A stretch of 64,000 bases of DNA from Cognatundibacterium griseum (lineage in GTDB: Bacteria > Pseudomonadota > Gammaproteobacteria > Burkholderiales > Burkholderiaceae_D). Each line of letters starts with the position of its first letter. The first letter of the stretch is position 1. Below the pieces are notes generated by a model, which was not told where the DNA came from, made no database searches, and saw only the letters and a list, made by a program, of their open reading frames with translations. Where the stretch lies: contig NZ_JACOGC010000001.1 in assembly GCF_014284195.1 (NCBI RefSeq), positions 434,001-498,000 of the forward strand. Direction: 5' to 3'. A program made the translations under genes and the position numbers. Shown in pieces: positions 45,615 to 54,043 of the stretch.

Positions 45615-46585
45615 ACCATCCGCTTCCTTTAGCAGCCGGTTTCTTTGCCCCGCCTGAAGCGACGGGCTGTCTGCCTGACGGGTTTTTATTGCCGCGGGGG
45701 GCCACAGTCTTTTCCAGCCGGCAGCAGAAACAGATGACCCGCATCATCGCGCTGTGTGCCGTGCGCAGCCTGTATGCCGAGCTGGCGCTGTATCCCAAAC
45801 CCGGGCTGGTGTCCCTGCGCGATAACGGCAGCCATACCGATATGACTGCTGCAACGTTCATGCGCAGCCTGTTTGCCCTGCGCCATTATTTCAGGATGAT
45901 TGCTGCCGCAGGTCTGCGCTGTGCACCGTTTTCCGAATTACAGCGTCTGGGGATACAGGCCGAACAGCGTATGTTGCGGGCGACCGGAGGCATCAATACA
46001 CATCGCGGCGCAATTTTTGCGCTCGGTATGTTGTGTGCTGCCGGTGCCGCCTGCGTGGCTGCCGGTCAGCGTTTATCGGCAACGGCGATTCGCGCTGCCT
46101 TGCAGCAGTATTGGGGTGGAGCGCTGAGGCAGCATTGCGTCACGGCGCCGGAAATCGCGCCAGACAGCCATGGTCTGCAGGTTGCGCAACGCTTTGCCGC
46201 CAGCGGCGCCAGAGTAGAAGCGGCACTGGGATTTCCTGCCGTATTCGAGCTGGCCTTGCCGCGCCTGACGCAGGTGTTGCAAGACAGCGGCTGCGGTGAG
46301 GCAGCCAGGACGGAAGCCTTGTTCTGCCTGATTGCGCATGTCAGCGACACCAATCTGTATTACCGTGGCGGGCCGGCCGGGGCGGACTTTGCGCGACAGC
46401 AGGCGCAGGCCTGGATAAGCGCTGGCGGAACCCGTCAGCCGGACTGGTTTGAAAAGGCAAAAGCCTGTCATGCGGCGTTTGTGCAGCGTCGTCTGTCTCC
46501 CGGCGGCGCTGCGGATCTGCTGGCCGCCAGCTGGCTGGTGCATCAGCTGACTGGCCTTGATTTTCCGCCGGTGCGGTATGGCTAG
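45611..46585 (+). CDS. mdcB: Triphosphoribosyl-dephospho-CoA synthase
   Basis: Encodes 324 residues of the CitG/MdcB family, which makes the precursor of the MdcC prosthetic group from dephospho-CoA and ATP. Signatures are LALYPKPGLVSLRDNGSHTDM near residue 60, the ATGGINTHRGAIFALGMLCAA segment near 120 and ISHVSDTNLYYRGG-like HVSDTNLYYRGGPAGADFARQQA near 255. The start at 45611 overlaps mdcG by 4 nt. The gene order G-B-H is the same as in the Acinetobacter operon. Confidence 0.93.
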   Translation: MNHPLPLAAGFFAPPEATGCLPDGFLLPRGATVFSSRQQKQMTRIIALCAVRSLYAELALYPKPGLVSLRDNGSHTDMTAATFMRSLFALRHYFRMIAAAGLRCAPFSELQRLGIQAEQRMLRATGGINTHRGAIFALGMLCAAGAACVAAGQRLSATAIRAALQQYWGGALRQHCVTAPEIAPDSHGLQVAQRFAASGARVEAALGFPAVFELALPRLTQVLQDSGCGEAARTEALFCLIAHVSDTNLYYRGGPAGADFARQQAQAWISAGGTRQPDWFEKAKACHAAFVQRRLSPGGAADLLAASWLVHQLTGLDFPPVRYG

Positions 46586-47495
46586 ACTGGCTTTGCTATG
46601 TCCCGGACAGGGCGGGCAGTCCGCACAGATGCTGGCGCTGGCGCAGTCCGATACCGCGGCCCGTCACTGGCTGCAACAACTCGAGGCTGACGGTGCCGTG
46701 CAGCCCGCTGCGCTGGATGCGCAGGCATTGTTTGACAACCGTCTGGCGCAGCCGCTGATCGTCACTGCAACGCTGGCGAACTGGCTGGCGTTGCGGACGC
46801 TGTTGCCGTCGCCAGCGTTGCTGGCGGGTTACAGTATCGGCGAATGGAGTGCCCATGCGATCGGTGGCACGCTGACGCCGGATGCCGCGGTGCAGCTGGC
46901 GCGGCAAAGGGCGCAGGCGATGCAGGATTGTGTGCTGCCGGGAGTGCCGCACCGCATGCTGGCGGTCAGTGGCATGCTGACGGTACAAGTACAGGAATTT
47001 TGCGCACGCCATCAGCTGCAGGTGGCGATCATTAGCGGGCCGGATGCGGCCATCATTGCCGGAGTCGCCAGCCGGGTGGCGGATGCCGCGAAGATCTTGC
47101 AAGCCATGCCGCGCTGTCACCTGACGGAGCTGCCGGTGCATATTGCGTCCCACACCACGCTGATGACAGCAGCAGTGGCGGTGATCCGCGCCGCGCTGGA
47201 TGCAGTGCCGTTATCCGCTCCAGCGCTGCCGGTGCTGGCGGGTGTCTATGGCAGCGTCTGCCATACGCCGCAACAAAGTATGCAGGCATTGCTGGCGCAG
47301 ACCACGCAGACGATACGCTGGGACTGGTGCATGGAAAGCCTGAACGAGGCAGGCATCACGATCGCCCTGGAGCTTGGGCCGGGCAATGCGCTGAGCAAAA
47401 TGCTGCAGGCCAGATATCCGCATATTGCCTGCCGTTCGGTGGCGGATTTCCGTCATTTGGATGCGGTGGCGGATTGGGTCAGTCGCCAGAGCTGA
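46578..47495 (+). CDS. mdcH: Malonyl-CoA:ACP transacylase of malonate decarboxylase
   Basis: Encodes 305 residues of the FabD fold. The GQGGQ motif (10-14), nucleophile serine S86 in GYSIGEWSAHA, the arginine in QLARQRAQAMQ and the histidine in LPVHIASHTTLM form the acyltransferase site. MdcH loads malonyl from malonyl-CoA onto the carrier protein, which primes MdcC for its first turnover. It overlaps mdcB by 8 nt and is the last gene of the operon. It ends 33 nt from the convergent TetR stop. Confidence 0.92.
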   Translation: MARLALLCPGQGGQSAQMLALAQSDTAARHWLQQLEADGAVQPAALDAQALFDNRLAQPLIVTATLANWLALRTLLPSPALLAGYSIGEWSAHAIGGTLTPDAAVQLARQRAQAMQDCVLPGVPHRMLAVSGMLTVQVQEFCARHQLQVAIISGPDAAIIAGVASRVADAAKILQAMPRCHLTELPVHIASHTTLMTAAVAVIRAALDAVPLSAPALPVLAGVYGSVCHTPQQSMQALLAQTTQTIRWDWCMESLNEAGITIALELGPGNALSKMLQARYPHIACRSVADFRHLDAVADWVSRQS

Positions 47496-47528
47496 TCCTG
47501 CGCCGTGACGGAGCAGGGAAAATACCGA

Positions 47529-48191
47529 TCAGCGCCGTGCCGGAAAACGCTGCTGTATGCCCAGCAGCAGCACATCGAGCAGTGCATCCACATGATGTTG
47601 CGGGTCGAGTTTCGGCGTCCATACATCGCCTTCATCCATGACCAGGCTGATCGAAGTCAGTCCATGGATACCCTGCCAGAAAATCTGCGTCATCAGGTGC
47701 AGGGTATCGTCATCACCGGCGACCTGTCCGGCATCCCTCAGCTGCACAAACAGATAGTGGGCAAACGCATACGGGTCCTGCTCGATATTGCCATGCTCGA
47801 CCACGGCGGCTTCCACCGGAGCATGCGGACGACGCTCCATGAACACCAGCGCGTACTCATCCGGATTGCTGAGTCCGTATTGAATATAGGCTTTGCCGGT
47901 GGCGCGGATTTTTTCTGCAGGATCGTCGCAGTGTGCTGCGGCTTTTTTCATGATGTCGACCAGTTCAAACAGCGTCTCGTCCATCGCCTGCGTGATCAGT
48001 GTCGCCTTGTCGTGAAACAGCGCATACACCACCGTGGTTGAAAAACCGGCTTCTTCTGCCACATTGCGGATCGTGAGTTCTCTGGCGCCGCCTTTTCTGA
48101 CCAGCCCTTTAACCACTGAAATAATGTGTTTTTTCCTGGCTTCGGATTCGCGTCGTTTGCGTTCCTGTAAATTGGCAGCAGCCCTGGTCAC
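47529..48191 (-). CDS. TetR-family regulator
   Basis: Encodes 220 residues from a GTG at 48191 preceded by AGGA at a good distance; the frame is open farther upstream but has no ribosome-binding site. The N-terminal helix-turn-helix reads VRKGGARELTIRNVAEEAGFSTTVVYALFHDKATLI. The C-terminal ligand domain (ALVFMERRP, FAHYLFVQLRDAGQV, QIFWQGIHGLTSISLVMDEG) is of the TetR_C type seen in several uncharacterised regulators. It lies downstream of the TonB receptor gene on the same strand and is the only regulator in the cytochrome-FAD-PLP-TonB cluster, so it is the best candidate for its control. Confidence 0.85.
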   Translation of the reverse strand: MTRAAANLQERKRRESEARKKHIISVVKGLVRKGGARELTIRNVAEEAGFSTTVVYALFHDKATLITQAMDETLFELVDIMKKAAAHCDDPAEKIRATGKAYIQYGLSNPDEYALVFMERRPHAPVEAAVVEHGNIEQDPYAFAHYLFVQLRDAGQVAGDDDTLHLMTQIFWQGIHGLTSISLVMDEGDVWTPKLDPQHHVDALLDVLLLGIQQRFPARR

Positions 48192-48217
48192 AACTGAATT
48201 CCTATCAAAAGTTAAAT

Positions 48218-48250
48218 GCCCGTACGGCATGAAGAGCATGCGATACGGGC
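48218..48250. promoter_or_regulatory. Inverted repeat upstream of tetR
   Basis: GCCCGTACGGCATG and CATGC..TACGGGC-type arms match at 12 of 14 positions around a short AAGA-containing loop. It covers the leader of tetR between 27 and 59 nt before its start. It may be a TetR operator or part of a terminator after the TonB receptor gene. Confidence 0.45.
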
Positions 48251-48265
48251 TTATTATACTGAAGC

Positions 48266-48299
48266 CCTGCGGGAGCAAGAACAGAGATTCTCCCGCAGG
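48266..48299 (-). terminator. Hairpin after the TonB receptor gene
   Basis: Perfect 10-bp arms CCTGCGGGAG and CTCCCGCAGG with a 14-nt loop lie 16 nt after the receptor stop. No T tract follows on the minus strand, so termination may be inefficient or depend on other factors. Confidence 0.5.
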
Positions 48300-48314
48300 T
48301 CAGCCAGAACTACA

Positions 48315-50690
48315 CTACATCCGCACATTGAGCTGCATGCCCATCATGCGCGGCGCACTGACCGAGGCAAAGGGTGTCCCAAGTACGGCAGTGATCGGGT
48401 TGGCATTGAACACGTAACGCTGGTTGAACAGATTATTCACAAACAGCGATACGCCCCAGCGCCGGTCCTGCCGCTGCCAGCCGAAATGCAGATCGGTCCG
48501 GTGCTGCGGCCCGCCGATGTTGAAGCCGGGTGCCTTGACACAGCTCATCTGCGCGGCGGAATTGTCATTGCAGCGGGTCGCGCCGGTATAGGCATGTTGC
48601 AGCATCAGGTTCAGATTGCCATTGAGCACGTCATACCAGGTGTAATCGACGCCGCCCGTGATGCTCCATGTTGGTGTGCCAACCGGCTGGCCGGACAGGT
48701 CCGGTCCGTTCTGCACCACATAATGGGTGTATTTCTGATCGATGTATTCGGCATTACCAAACAGTTTCATCCCGCGCACAGGCGTCCAGCTGGCTTCCAC
48801 ATCGAGCCCGGTCGCATCCTGATCGCTGTTGGTGACCTGATACGCCGGAATCGGCGTGCCGGGCGCCTGAATCAAGGTCAGCGATTGCAGATTGGTGAAC
48901 TTGTAATGGAACAGCGAGGCATTCAGCATCAGCTTGATGTTGCGTAGATAGCTCTTGATGCCGATCTCATAGTTCCAGACATCTTCAGGCTGGAATTGCG
49001 CGCCCATCGTGACCGAATTGAAACCGCCGGACTGATAGCCTTTGGTGACCGAGGCATAGCTCATGATATCCGGTGTGTAGTGATAATCCAGCACCAGACG
49101 CGGACTGACATCCGTCCAGCTTTTTTTCACGGCGGCAGCGCTGCTGGTGGCCGAACCATTGATGAAGAAATTCTGCGTCAGCGCAGCCAGTGCCGCATCC
49201 TGACCGGTGAAAAATCCATACTGGTTTGCCAGCGCGATCTGCTGATCCAGTCCCGCTGCCAGACGTGCCGGATAATTCCAGCTGAATTCCTTGCTGTCGC
49301 GCGTCAGGCGCAGCCCGGTCGTCAGATTCAGTTTCGGTTGCAGATGCCAGATCACGTCGCCATAGACGGCAGCCGACTGATAATCGCCGTGGTTAATCAT
49401 GTTTTCCTGCCAGCTCTGACCGAGGAAATTCAGCGGCAGACCGTACTGGGCGGCACCACCGTTGAGCATGCTGAACAAGGGGATGCCGAGCATATTATTG
49501 GCAATCGTGTTGTAGCTGTCGGTGTTGGTGTTGACCTGGCTGATCTGGAAAGCATTTTCCTTATAAAAACTGGCGCCGGCCAGCCAGTCGGCTATCCCGT
49601 TTTTTCCCGCCAGTTTGAATTCCTGTTGCCAGGTGCTGTTGCGCTCGATGTTGGCGGTATTCAGAAAAGTGACCGGATTATTGGTGCCGTCTTCATCTTC
49701 CTGGTTAAACGAATTGAAGTGGCGGTAAGCTGTGGTCGATGTGAAATCGGCCCAGCCCAGCGGTTTTTCAATGCGGATGGTCACACCGTCGAAACGGCGG
49801 CTTTCGGTGTTGCCGCCGTTGGTATCGTTGTACACCAGTTCACGGCGCGGATCGACGAAACTGCTGATGCTGGCCGGGAACGCTGGCGCGGTGCCTGCCG
49901 GACTGAACGGCACCAGCGAGATCGGCGGACGTGCCATCTGGTTCAGGTTTTCATGTTCCCAGGTCAGCAGGACGCGGGTTTTTTCCGGCCCTTTCCACAG
50001 CAGACTGGTGCGGGTTCCCCAGTTGTTCTGATCTTTGTAGCGCTGGCCGTTGCCGCTGTCACGCAGCCAGCCGTCGCTTTGCTGGTCGACGGCATTGAAG
50101 CGCAAAGACAGGTCGTTGCTGAGCGGAATATTCAGCAGCCCGGACAGATAGCGGCTGCCGTAATTGCCGGCCCGCAGTGTGGCTTCCGCTTCCAGTTCAT
50201 CGGAGGGTTCGTTCGATACGATGGAGATGGCGCCGCCCGCGCTGTTGCGTCCGAACAGTGTGCCTTGCGGACCTTTCAGGATTTCAATGCGCTGCACATC
50301 GTTGAAATTCATCAACGCGCCGCCGGTTTTACCGCTATAGACGCCATCGACATACACGCCGACCGGCGCATCGGTGCCGATGCCGAAGTCTTCGGTGCCG
50401 ACCCCGCGCAGATAGAGGGAAGGCTGGGTGGCGCGGTTGCCATCGGCCTGCAGGCCGGGAATAAAGCCATTCATGCTGCCCAGATTGGTGATGCCGGTTT
50501 TTTCCAGCTGCTCCGCCTTCAGAATCTGGAACGGAATCGGCACTGCCTGCGCTTCCTGCGCGCGGCTCTGGGCGGTGACGGTCACGGATTGCGTTGCCTC
50601 CTCATCGGCATGCGCCAGCGTCAGCACCCCGGCTTCCAGCAACAATGCCTGCGTGATGCAGACAGCGATTTTTCGTTTTTTCAGCTGCAT
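48315..50690 (-). CDS. TonB-dependent outer membrane receptor
   Basis: Encodes 791 residues. Signal peptide (about 1-28), then a TonB box-like SVTVTAQ (about 35-41), the plug domain (about 50-160, with PSLYLRGVGTEDFGIGTDAPVGVYVDGVY and RIEILKGPQGTLFGRNSAGGAISIVS) and a C-terminal beta barrel that ends with an aromatic-rich strand and a final RM. It resembles receptors for large organic compounds or sugars more than siderophore receptors, but the ligand cannot be read from sequence. The start follows AGAGGAAG. It lies downstream of the DSD1-like gene, separated by a terminator and a tandem-repeat tract, and may share regulation with it. Confidence 0.92.
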   Translation of the reverse strand: MQLKKRKIAVCITQALLLEAGVLTLAHADEEATQSVTVTAQSRAQEAQAVPIPFQILKAEQLEKTGITNLGSMNGFIPGLQADGNRATQPSLYLRGVGTEDFGIGTDAPVGVYVDGVYSGKTGGALMNFNDVQRIEILKGPQGTLFGRNSAGGAISIVSNEPSDELEAEATLRAGNYGSRYLSGLLNIPLSNDLSLRFNAVDQQSDGWLRDSGNGQRYKDQNNWGTRTSLLWKGPEKTRVLLTWEHENLNQMARPPISLVPFSPAGTAPAFPASISSFVDPRRELVYNDTNGGNTESRRFDGVTIRIEKPLGWADFTSTTAYRHFNSFNQEDEDGTNNPVTFLNTANIERNSTWQQEFKLAGKNGIADWLAGASFYKENAFQISQVNTNTDSYNTIANNMLGIPLFSMLNGGAAQYGLPLNFLGQSWQENMINHGDYQSAAVYGDVIWHLQPKLNLTTGLRLTRDSKEFSWNYPARLAAGLDQQIALANQYGFFTGQDAALAALTQNFFINGSATSSAAAVKKSWTDVSPRLVLDYHYTPDIMSYASVTKGYQSGGFNSVTMGAQFQPEDVWNYEIGIKSYLRNIKLMLNASLFHYKFTNLQSLTLIQAPGTPIPAYQVTNSDQDATGLDVEASWTPVRGMKLFGNAEYIDQKYTHYVVQNGPDLSGQPVGTPTWSITGGVDYTWYDVLNGNLNLMLQHAYTGATRCNDNSAAQMSCVKAPGFNIGGPQHRTDLHFGWQRQDRRWGVSLFVNNLFNQRYVFNANPITAVLGTPFASVSAPRMMGMQLNVRM

Positions 50691-50724
50691 GTGTCTTCCT
50701 CTTTTTCTGGTTTGGATGGATGAT

Positions 50725-50766
50725 AAAAAACGGCGAGTTGGCTCTTGTCCTTTTTACTCACCGCCG
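50725..50766 (-). terminator. Terminator or attenuator between DSD1-like and TonB receptor genes
   Basis: On the minus strand, CGGCGGTGAGT pairs with ACTCGCCG (with a small bulge) and six T follow. Only 34 nt remain before the receptor start, so the receptor promoter must overlap this hairpin, or the hairpin acts as an attenuator for read-through. Confidence 0.65.
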
Positions 50767-50770
50767 AACT

Positions 50771-50848
50771 GAGTTCAATATCTGCGTTGAATTTCTGCTT
50801 TGAACTTCTTCTTTGAGCATCAGCGTTGAACAACTACCTTGAAAACGC
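50771..50848. repeat. Six tandem 13-bp units
   Basis: GAGTTCAATATCT, GCGTTGAATTTCT, GCTTTGAACTTCT, TCTTTGAGCATCA, GCGTTGAACAACT and ACCTTGAAAACGC follow one another exactly every 13 nt, with TTGAA as the shared core. They fill the 3' untranslated part of the DSD1-like gene up to the terminator. Thirteen is not a multiple of three, and no gene runs through them. Confidence 0.75.
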
Positions 50849-50849
50849 C

Positions 50850-52142
50850 TCAGGCGGTGGCCGGAAATACCGGCCACATGGCGCTGATCCTGCCTTCGTC
50901 GAGCAGGGCGATATCGCCGAATTGCTGCAACACCGCCTCGCTCTGGCGCGGCCGGAAAAACACCGTGTCATCGACCTGCAGTTGCTGGCGGCCTGATTGC
51001 AGCAGCAACTGCTGATTGGATGAGGTGCCGTACAGTCCGCTTGCGCTGAGCCCGGCAGGTGATACCGGGTCTGCCAGCCAGTTGCCGCCGTAAATGAAAA
51101 TTCCCTGCTGCTGGTTTGGGTCCCAGGTGCGGGCAGCGTCGCCGAGCCATTCCACGCCGTAAGGCATGCGGAACTGTTCACTGACTTTCAGCACCGGTGT
51201 GGCGATCAGTGCCGCTGTCTGCAGATCGGACAGAGAGGGAAGATCAAAGTCCGAAGGCTTCACCATCGCAGAGCCGACCGAGACTTCATTCTCAATCCCG
51301 CTGCCGTCATACAGGCGGTAAGTCGGCGAGCCGCCGGCATTGAACACCAGCGGATGATGAATTGCGTGCGTACTGCTGCGGTTCAGCACGTCAATCGCCT
51401 CCTGCGCCATCGCGGTATAGGTCTGGTGCGCGTGTGCATGCGCCTGCTGCTGCAACCCCGGCAGATCGGGAATCTTGGCGACATGGGCGTCATAACCCAT
51501 CATGCCGCTGAATTGCAGGCGCGCTTCGCTTTGCAGCAAGGTCAGCATTTCATGCAGTGTGGTCATGCTACCGATACCGCCGCGATGCAGGCCGACATCG
51601 ATTTCAAAACTGATGCGCATCACCGTGTTCAGCTGGCGCGCCAGATCGCGGTATTGCACCAGCCGTTGCGGCGTGTCGATCAGCCATTGCAATTGCTGCT
51701 GCGGAACGAAGTCGCGCGGATTGCGGGCATGTTCCTGATAGAACTGCGCGGCAGCGGCCACCGGCATCGGCTTGCCCAGCAAAATATCATTGCCGCCCTG
51801 CGCCATCATGCGCAATTGCGGCAGACTGAACAGCATCATGCGCGGGCTTTGCGTGACGGCACTGATTTCACGGATCAGCGCTTCACAGGGCAGTGATTTG
51901 ACTACCAGCCGGAACTGCATGCGCTGACCGATATTACGCATGATCTGCTGCGCATTGTGCAGCAGCCGCTGACGATCTATCAGCAGGACCGGGGTGCTGA
52001 TGCCTGCCTGCTTCAATGCCTGCGCACTGCGCGTGAAGTAAGCATCATGCGGCGCACCTTTGGCTGAGGGCCGCAATGCCCACAATCCCGCCAGTCCGAT
52101 ACCGGTTGCGGCCAGCAGTTTGCGTCGCTGACGGGAAATCAT
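50850..52142 (-). CDS. Exported DSD1-like PLP enzyme (D-amino acid deaminase/aldolase type)
   Basis: Encodes 430 residues. The leader SRQRRKLLAATGIGLAGLWAL is of Tat type, which exports folded proteins with bound cofactor. The body is a fold-III PLP enzyme: PLP lysine in FRLVVKSLPCEAL (about residue 85), EIDVGLHRGG, GMMGYDAHVA, EVSVGSAMVKPSDFDL and a C-terminal RPRQSEAVLQQFGDIALLDEG. It resembles D-threonine aldolase/D-serine dehydratase (DSD1) proteins and the actinobacterial amino acid deaminase/aldolase group. The ATG at 52142 overlaps the FAD gene stop by 4 nt; the longer frame to 52346 lies within that gene. The substrate is unknown. Confidence 0.82.
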   Translation of the reverse strand: MISRQRRKLLAATGIGLAGLWALRPSAKGAPHDAYFTRSAQALKQAGISTPVLLIDRQRLLHNAQQIMRNIGQRMQFRLVVKSLPCEALIREISAVTQSPRMMLFSLPQLRMMAQGGNDILLGKPMPVAAAAQFYQEHARNPRDFVPQQQLQWLIDTPQRLVQYRDLARQLNTVMRISFEIDVGLHRGGIGSMTTLHEMLTLLQSEARLQFSGMMGYDAHVAKIPDLPGLQQQAHAHAHQTYTAMAQEAIDVLNRSSTHAIHHPLVFNAGGSPTYRLYDGSGIENEVSVGSAMVKPSDFDLPSLSDLQTAALIATPVLKVSEQFRMPYGVEWLGDAARTWDPNQQQGIFIYGGNWLADPVSPAGLSASGLYGTSSNQQLLLQSGRQQLQVDDTVFFRPRQSEAVLQQFGDIALLDEGRISAMWPVFPATA

Positions 52143-53569
52143 GATTGCACCCCGAAAATCTGGCGCAGATGCGGATTGAGCATGCGGCCCGCCGGATCGT
52201 ATTCCTGCCGCAGCGCCAGGAAATCTTTCCAGCGCGGATACAGTGCCGCAAAATCGCCGGCCTGATGCGCATGCAGCTTGCCCCAGTGCGGGCGGCCCTC
52301 GTAACGGCGGAATACCGGCGCAATATCGTCGACCAGATAGCGCCACGCCTCTCCAGCCGCAGCATGCACTGCCACCGAACAGGATGCGCGCTGATAGAAC
52401 GGACTGAGCCAGGCATCATCTTCCTGCACAAAACGGAATTCCAGCGGGAAGTACACGTCGTTGCGCTGTTCCAGCCGCTGGATCACCTCGCGCACGCAGG
52501 CAATGCCAGCCTCTTGCGGCACATGGCATTCGGATTCGTTAAATCGGGTCGGACGCGACGTGGACAACAGCTTCCAGGACTGATCCTGTGCGGTTTCCTG
52601 TTGCGCCGGATTGATAAGTTTTTTCGCAATCCAGCGCCGCAACTCGGGGAAGCGGCCCAGCCGGTCGCGCAGCTGTTTCAGGCTGTGCAACATGGCTTCG
52701 TCGCCGGAATCGGGGCGCAATTGTTCAGCACTGGTCGCAATATCATGCGTGATCGCTGCGGCATAGCCGGTGAACGGCAGATAATAAAATTCAAAATGAC
52801 GATGCTGCCTTGCCAGTTGCGGTGCCTGATCCAGCATGTCCTGCACCGGCAGCAGCCAGACTTTGCGGCGCAGACGATAGGCCGGTACCGCCTCCAGCGT
52901 CATTTCGGTCAGGATGCCGAGACTGCCGAGCGATACTTTGGCTGCCTGCAGCAATTCGGGAAGGCGTTGTTCGCTGTATTCGACGATTTGTCCGGAGGGT
53001 GTCGCCAGACGCAGCGCTTTCACTTTTGCGTGCAGCGCCGGTAAAGTCATGCCGGTGCCATGCGTTGCGGTGCTGATGGCGCCGGCCAGCGATTGCGCGT
53101 CAATATCCGGCTGATTGTGCATCGCCAGTCCGCGCGCATCCAGCTCGCGTGCCAGTTGCGCCAGCCGTGTGCCAGCCTGTATCCGCACCAGCGCGCCGTC
53201 CTGACCGGCAATGCCCGACAGGCTGTCGAGCGACACGATCTGCCCCGGTGTCGGCACCAGCGTCGTGAAGGAATGCCCCGCGCCCACGCAGCGTACCGGC
53301 GACTGGCTGTTTGTCAGCAACTGCAGTACCGCTGCCTCATCGGCCGGGCTTTGTATGGCCTGCGGCTGGCAGGTCTGGATGCCGGACCAGTTTTGCCAGG
53401 TCAGCGCCTGAGCGGAAGTTTGCGGTGGCAGTGCAGGCGTTGGCGGTGTGAATGGTTCAACCGGCATCCGGGAACATTCCGCCAGAATACCGATACCGCC
53501 GAGCGCACCGGCGGCAACACCGGCACGGATCAGATTTCTGCGCAGAGCGCTGGGAGTGTGCTGGGTCAT
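52139..53569 (-). CDS. Exported FAD-dependent oxidoreductase, D-arabinono-1,4-lactone oxidase type
   Basis: Encodes 476 residues. The leader RRNLIRAGVAAGALGGIGIL is twin-arginine-like. The FAD_binding_4 domain shows RCVGAGHSFTTLV, in which the histidine is a candidate for covalent FAD attachment, and NQPDIDAQSLAGAISTATHGTG. The ALO C-terminal domain ends in GRPHWGKLHAHQA. Relatives oxidise aldono-lactones or sugar alcohols. A c-type cytochrome gene directly upstream (4-nt overlap) suggests that electrons pass to cytochrome rather than oxygen. The start ATG at 53569 is chosen because it begins the export signal. The next gene also overlaps by 4 nt. Confidence 0.87.
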   Translation of the reverse strand: MTQHTPSALRRNLIRAGVAAGALGGIGILAECSRMPVEPFTPPTPALPPQTSAQALTWQNWSGIQTCQPQAIQSPADEAAVLQLLTNSQSPVRCVGAGHSFTTLVPTPGQIVSLDSLSGIAGQDGALVRIQAGTRLAQLARELDARGLAMHNQPDIDAQSLAGAISTATHGTGMTLPALHAKVKALRLATPSGQIVEYSEQRLPELLQAAKVSLGSLGILTEMTLEAVPAYRLRRKVWLLPVQDMLDQAPQLARQHRHFEFYYLPFTGYAAAITHDIATSAEQLRPDSGDEAMLHSLKQLRDRLGRFPELRRWIAKKLINPAQQETAQDQSWKLLSTSRPTRFNESECHVPQEAGIACVREVIQRLEQRNDVYFPLEFRFVQEDDAWLSPFYQRASCSVAVHAAAGEAWRYLVDDIAPVFRRYEGRPHWGKLHAHQAGDFAALYPRWKDFLALRQEYDPAGRMLNPHLRQIFGVQS

Positions 53570-53952
53570 GCTGCTTCCTTTGCCGGATGTGCTGTGTGAA
53601 TCGGGGTGGACATGAATTCGATCAGGCGACGTAAATCCTGATCGCTGCAGCCGCTGCAAAAGCCCTTCGGCGGCATGGCCTTGTAGCCATCGCGCGCATG
53701 TTGCAGCAATACCTCCTGACCCTGCGCCAGCCGTGGCGCCCAGTCGGCTTCAAAGCCTACCAGTGGTGCGGTGCTGGCCGGGGACACATGGCAGCTGATG
53801 CAGGAGCGCTGATAAATCTGGGACAGCGCCATATCGGCGGGGCGTGCGGCTTCGGCAGCGCTGATCTGTTGCGGTCCGGGCGTGACATGCTGCGGCTGGC
53901 AGGCGCACAGCAGCCATGCCGCGCTCACCGTCTGTATGAAAGTGCGGAACAT
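53566..53952 (-). CDS. Cytochrome c5-like lipoprotein
   Basis: Encodes 128 residues. The leader ends in LLCAC, a plausible lipobox. Haem is bound by CISCH (about residues 51-55), and the likely sixth ligand is the methionine of MPPKGFCSGCSD, whose second CxxC forms the disulfide typical of cytochrome c5. It is the first gene of the operon and overlaps the FAD gene by 4 nt, so it is probably the electron acceptor of that enzyme. Confidence 0.87.
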   Translation of the reverse strand: MFRTFIQTVSAAWLLCACQPQHVTPGPQQISAAEAARPADMALSQIYQRSCISCHVSPASTAPLVGFEADWAPRLAQGQEVLLQHARDGYKAMPPKGFCSGCSDQDLRRLIEFMSTPIHTAHPAKEAA

Positions 53953-54043
53953 AGAACAACATCCTTTTTTAACACTGCGCTCACAGTGGTGGCGCAGGCG
54001 AGTCTCTGTCTGTATTTTTTGTTATGCCGTTCTGGATGAAATA

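Noticed and set aside
48996-50723. 575-codon plus-strand open frame opposite the TonB receptor gene
   Set aside because: It is the mirror of a well-supported receptor gene, with no family motif, no ribosome-binding site and low-complexity composition.
50771-50848. CRISPR-like array
   Set aside because: Units are 13 nt, directly adjacent and imperfect, with no spacers and no cas genes.
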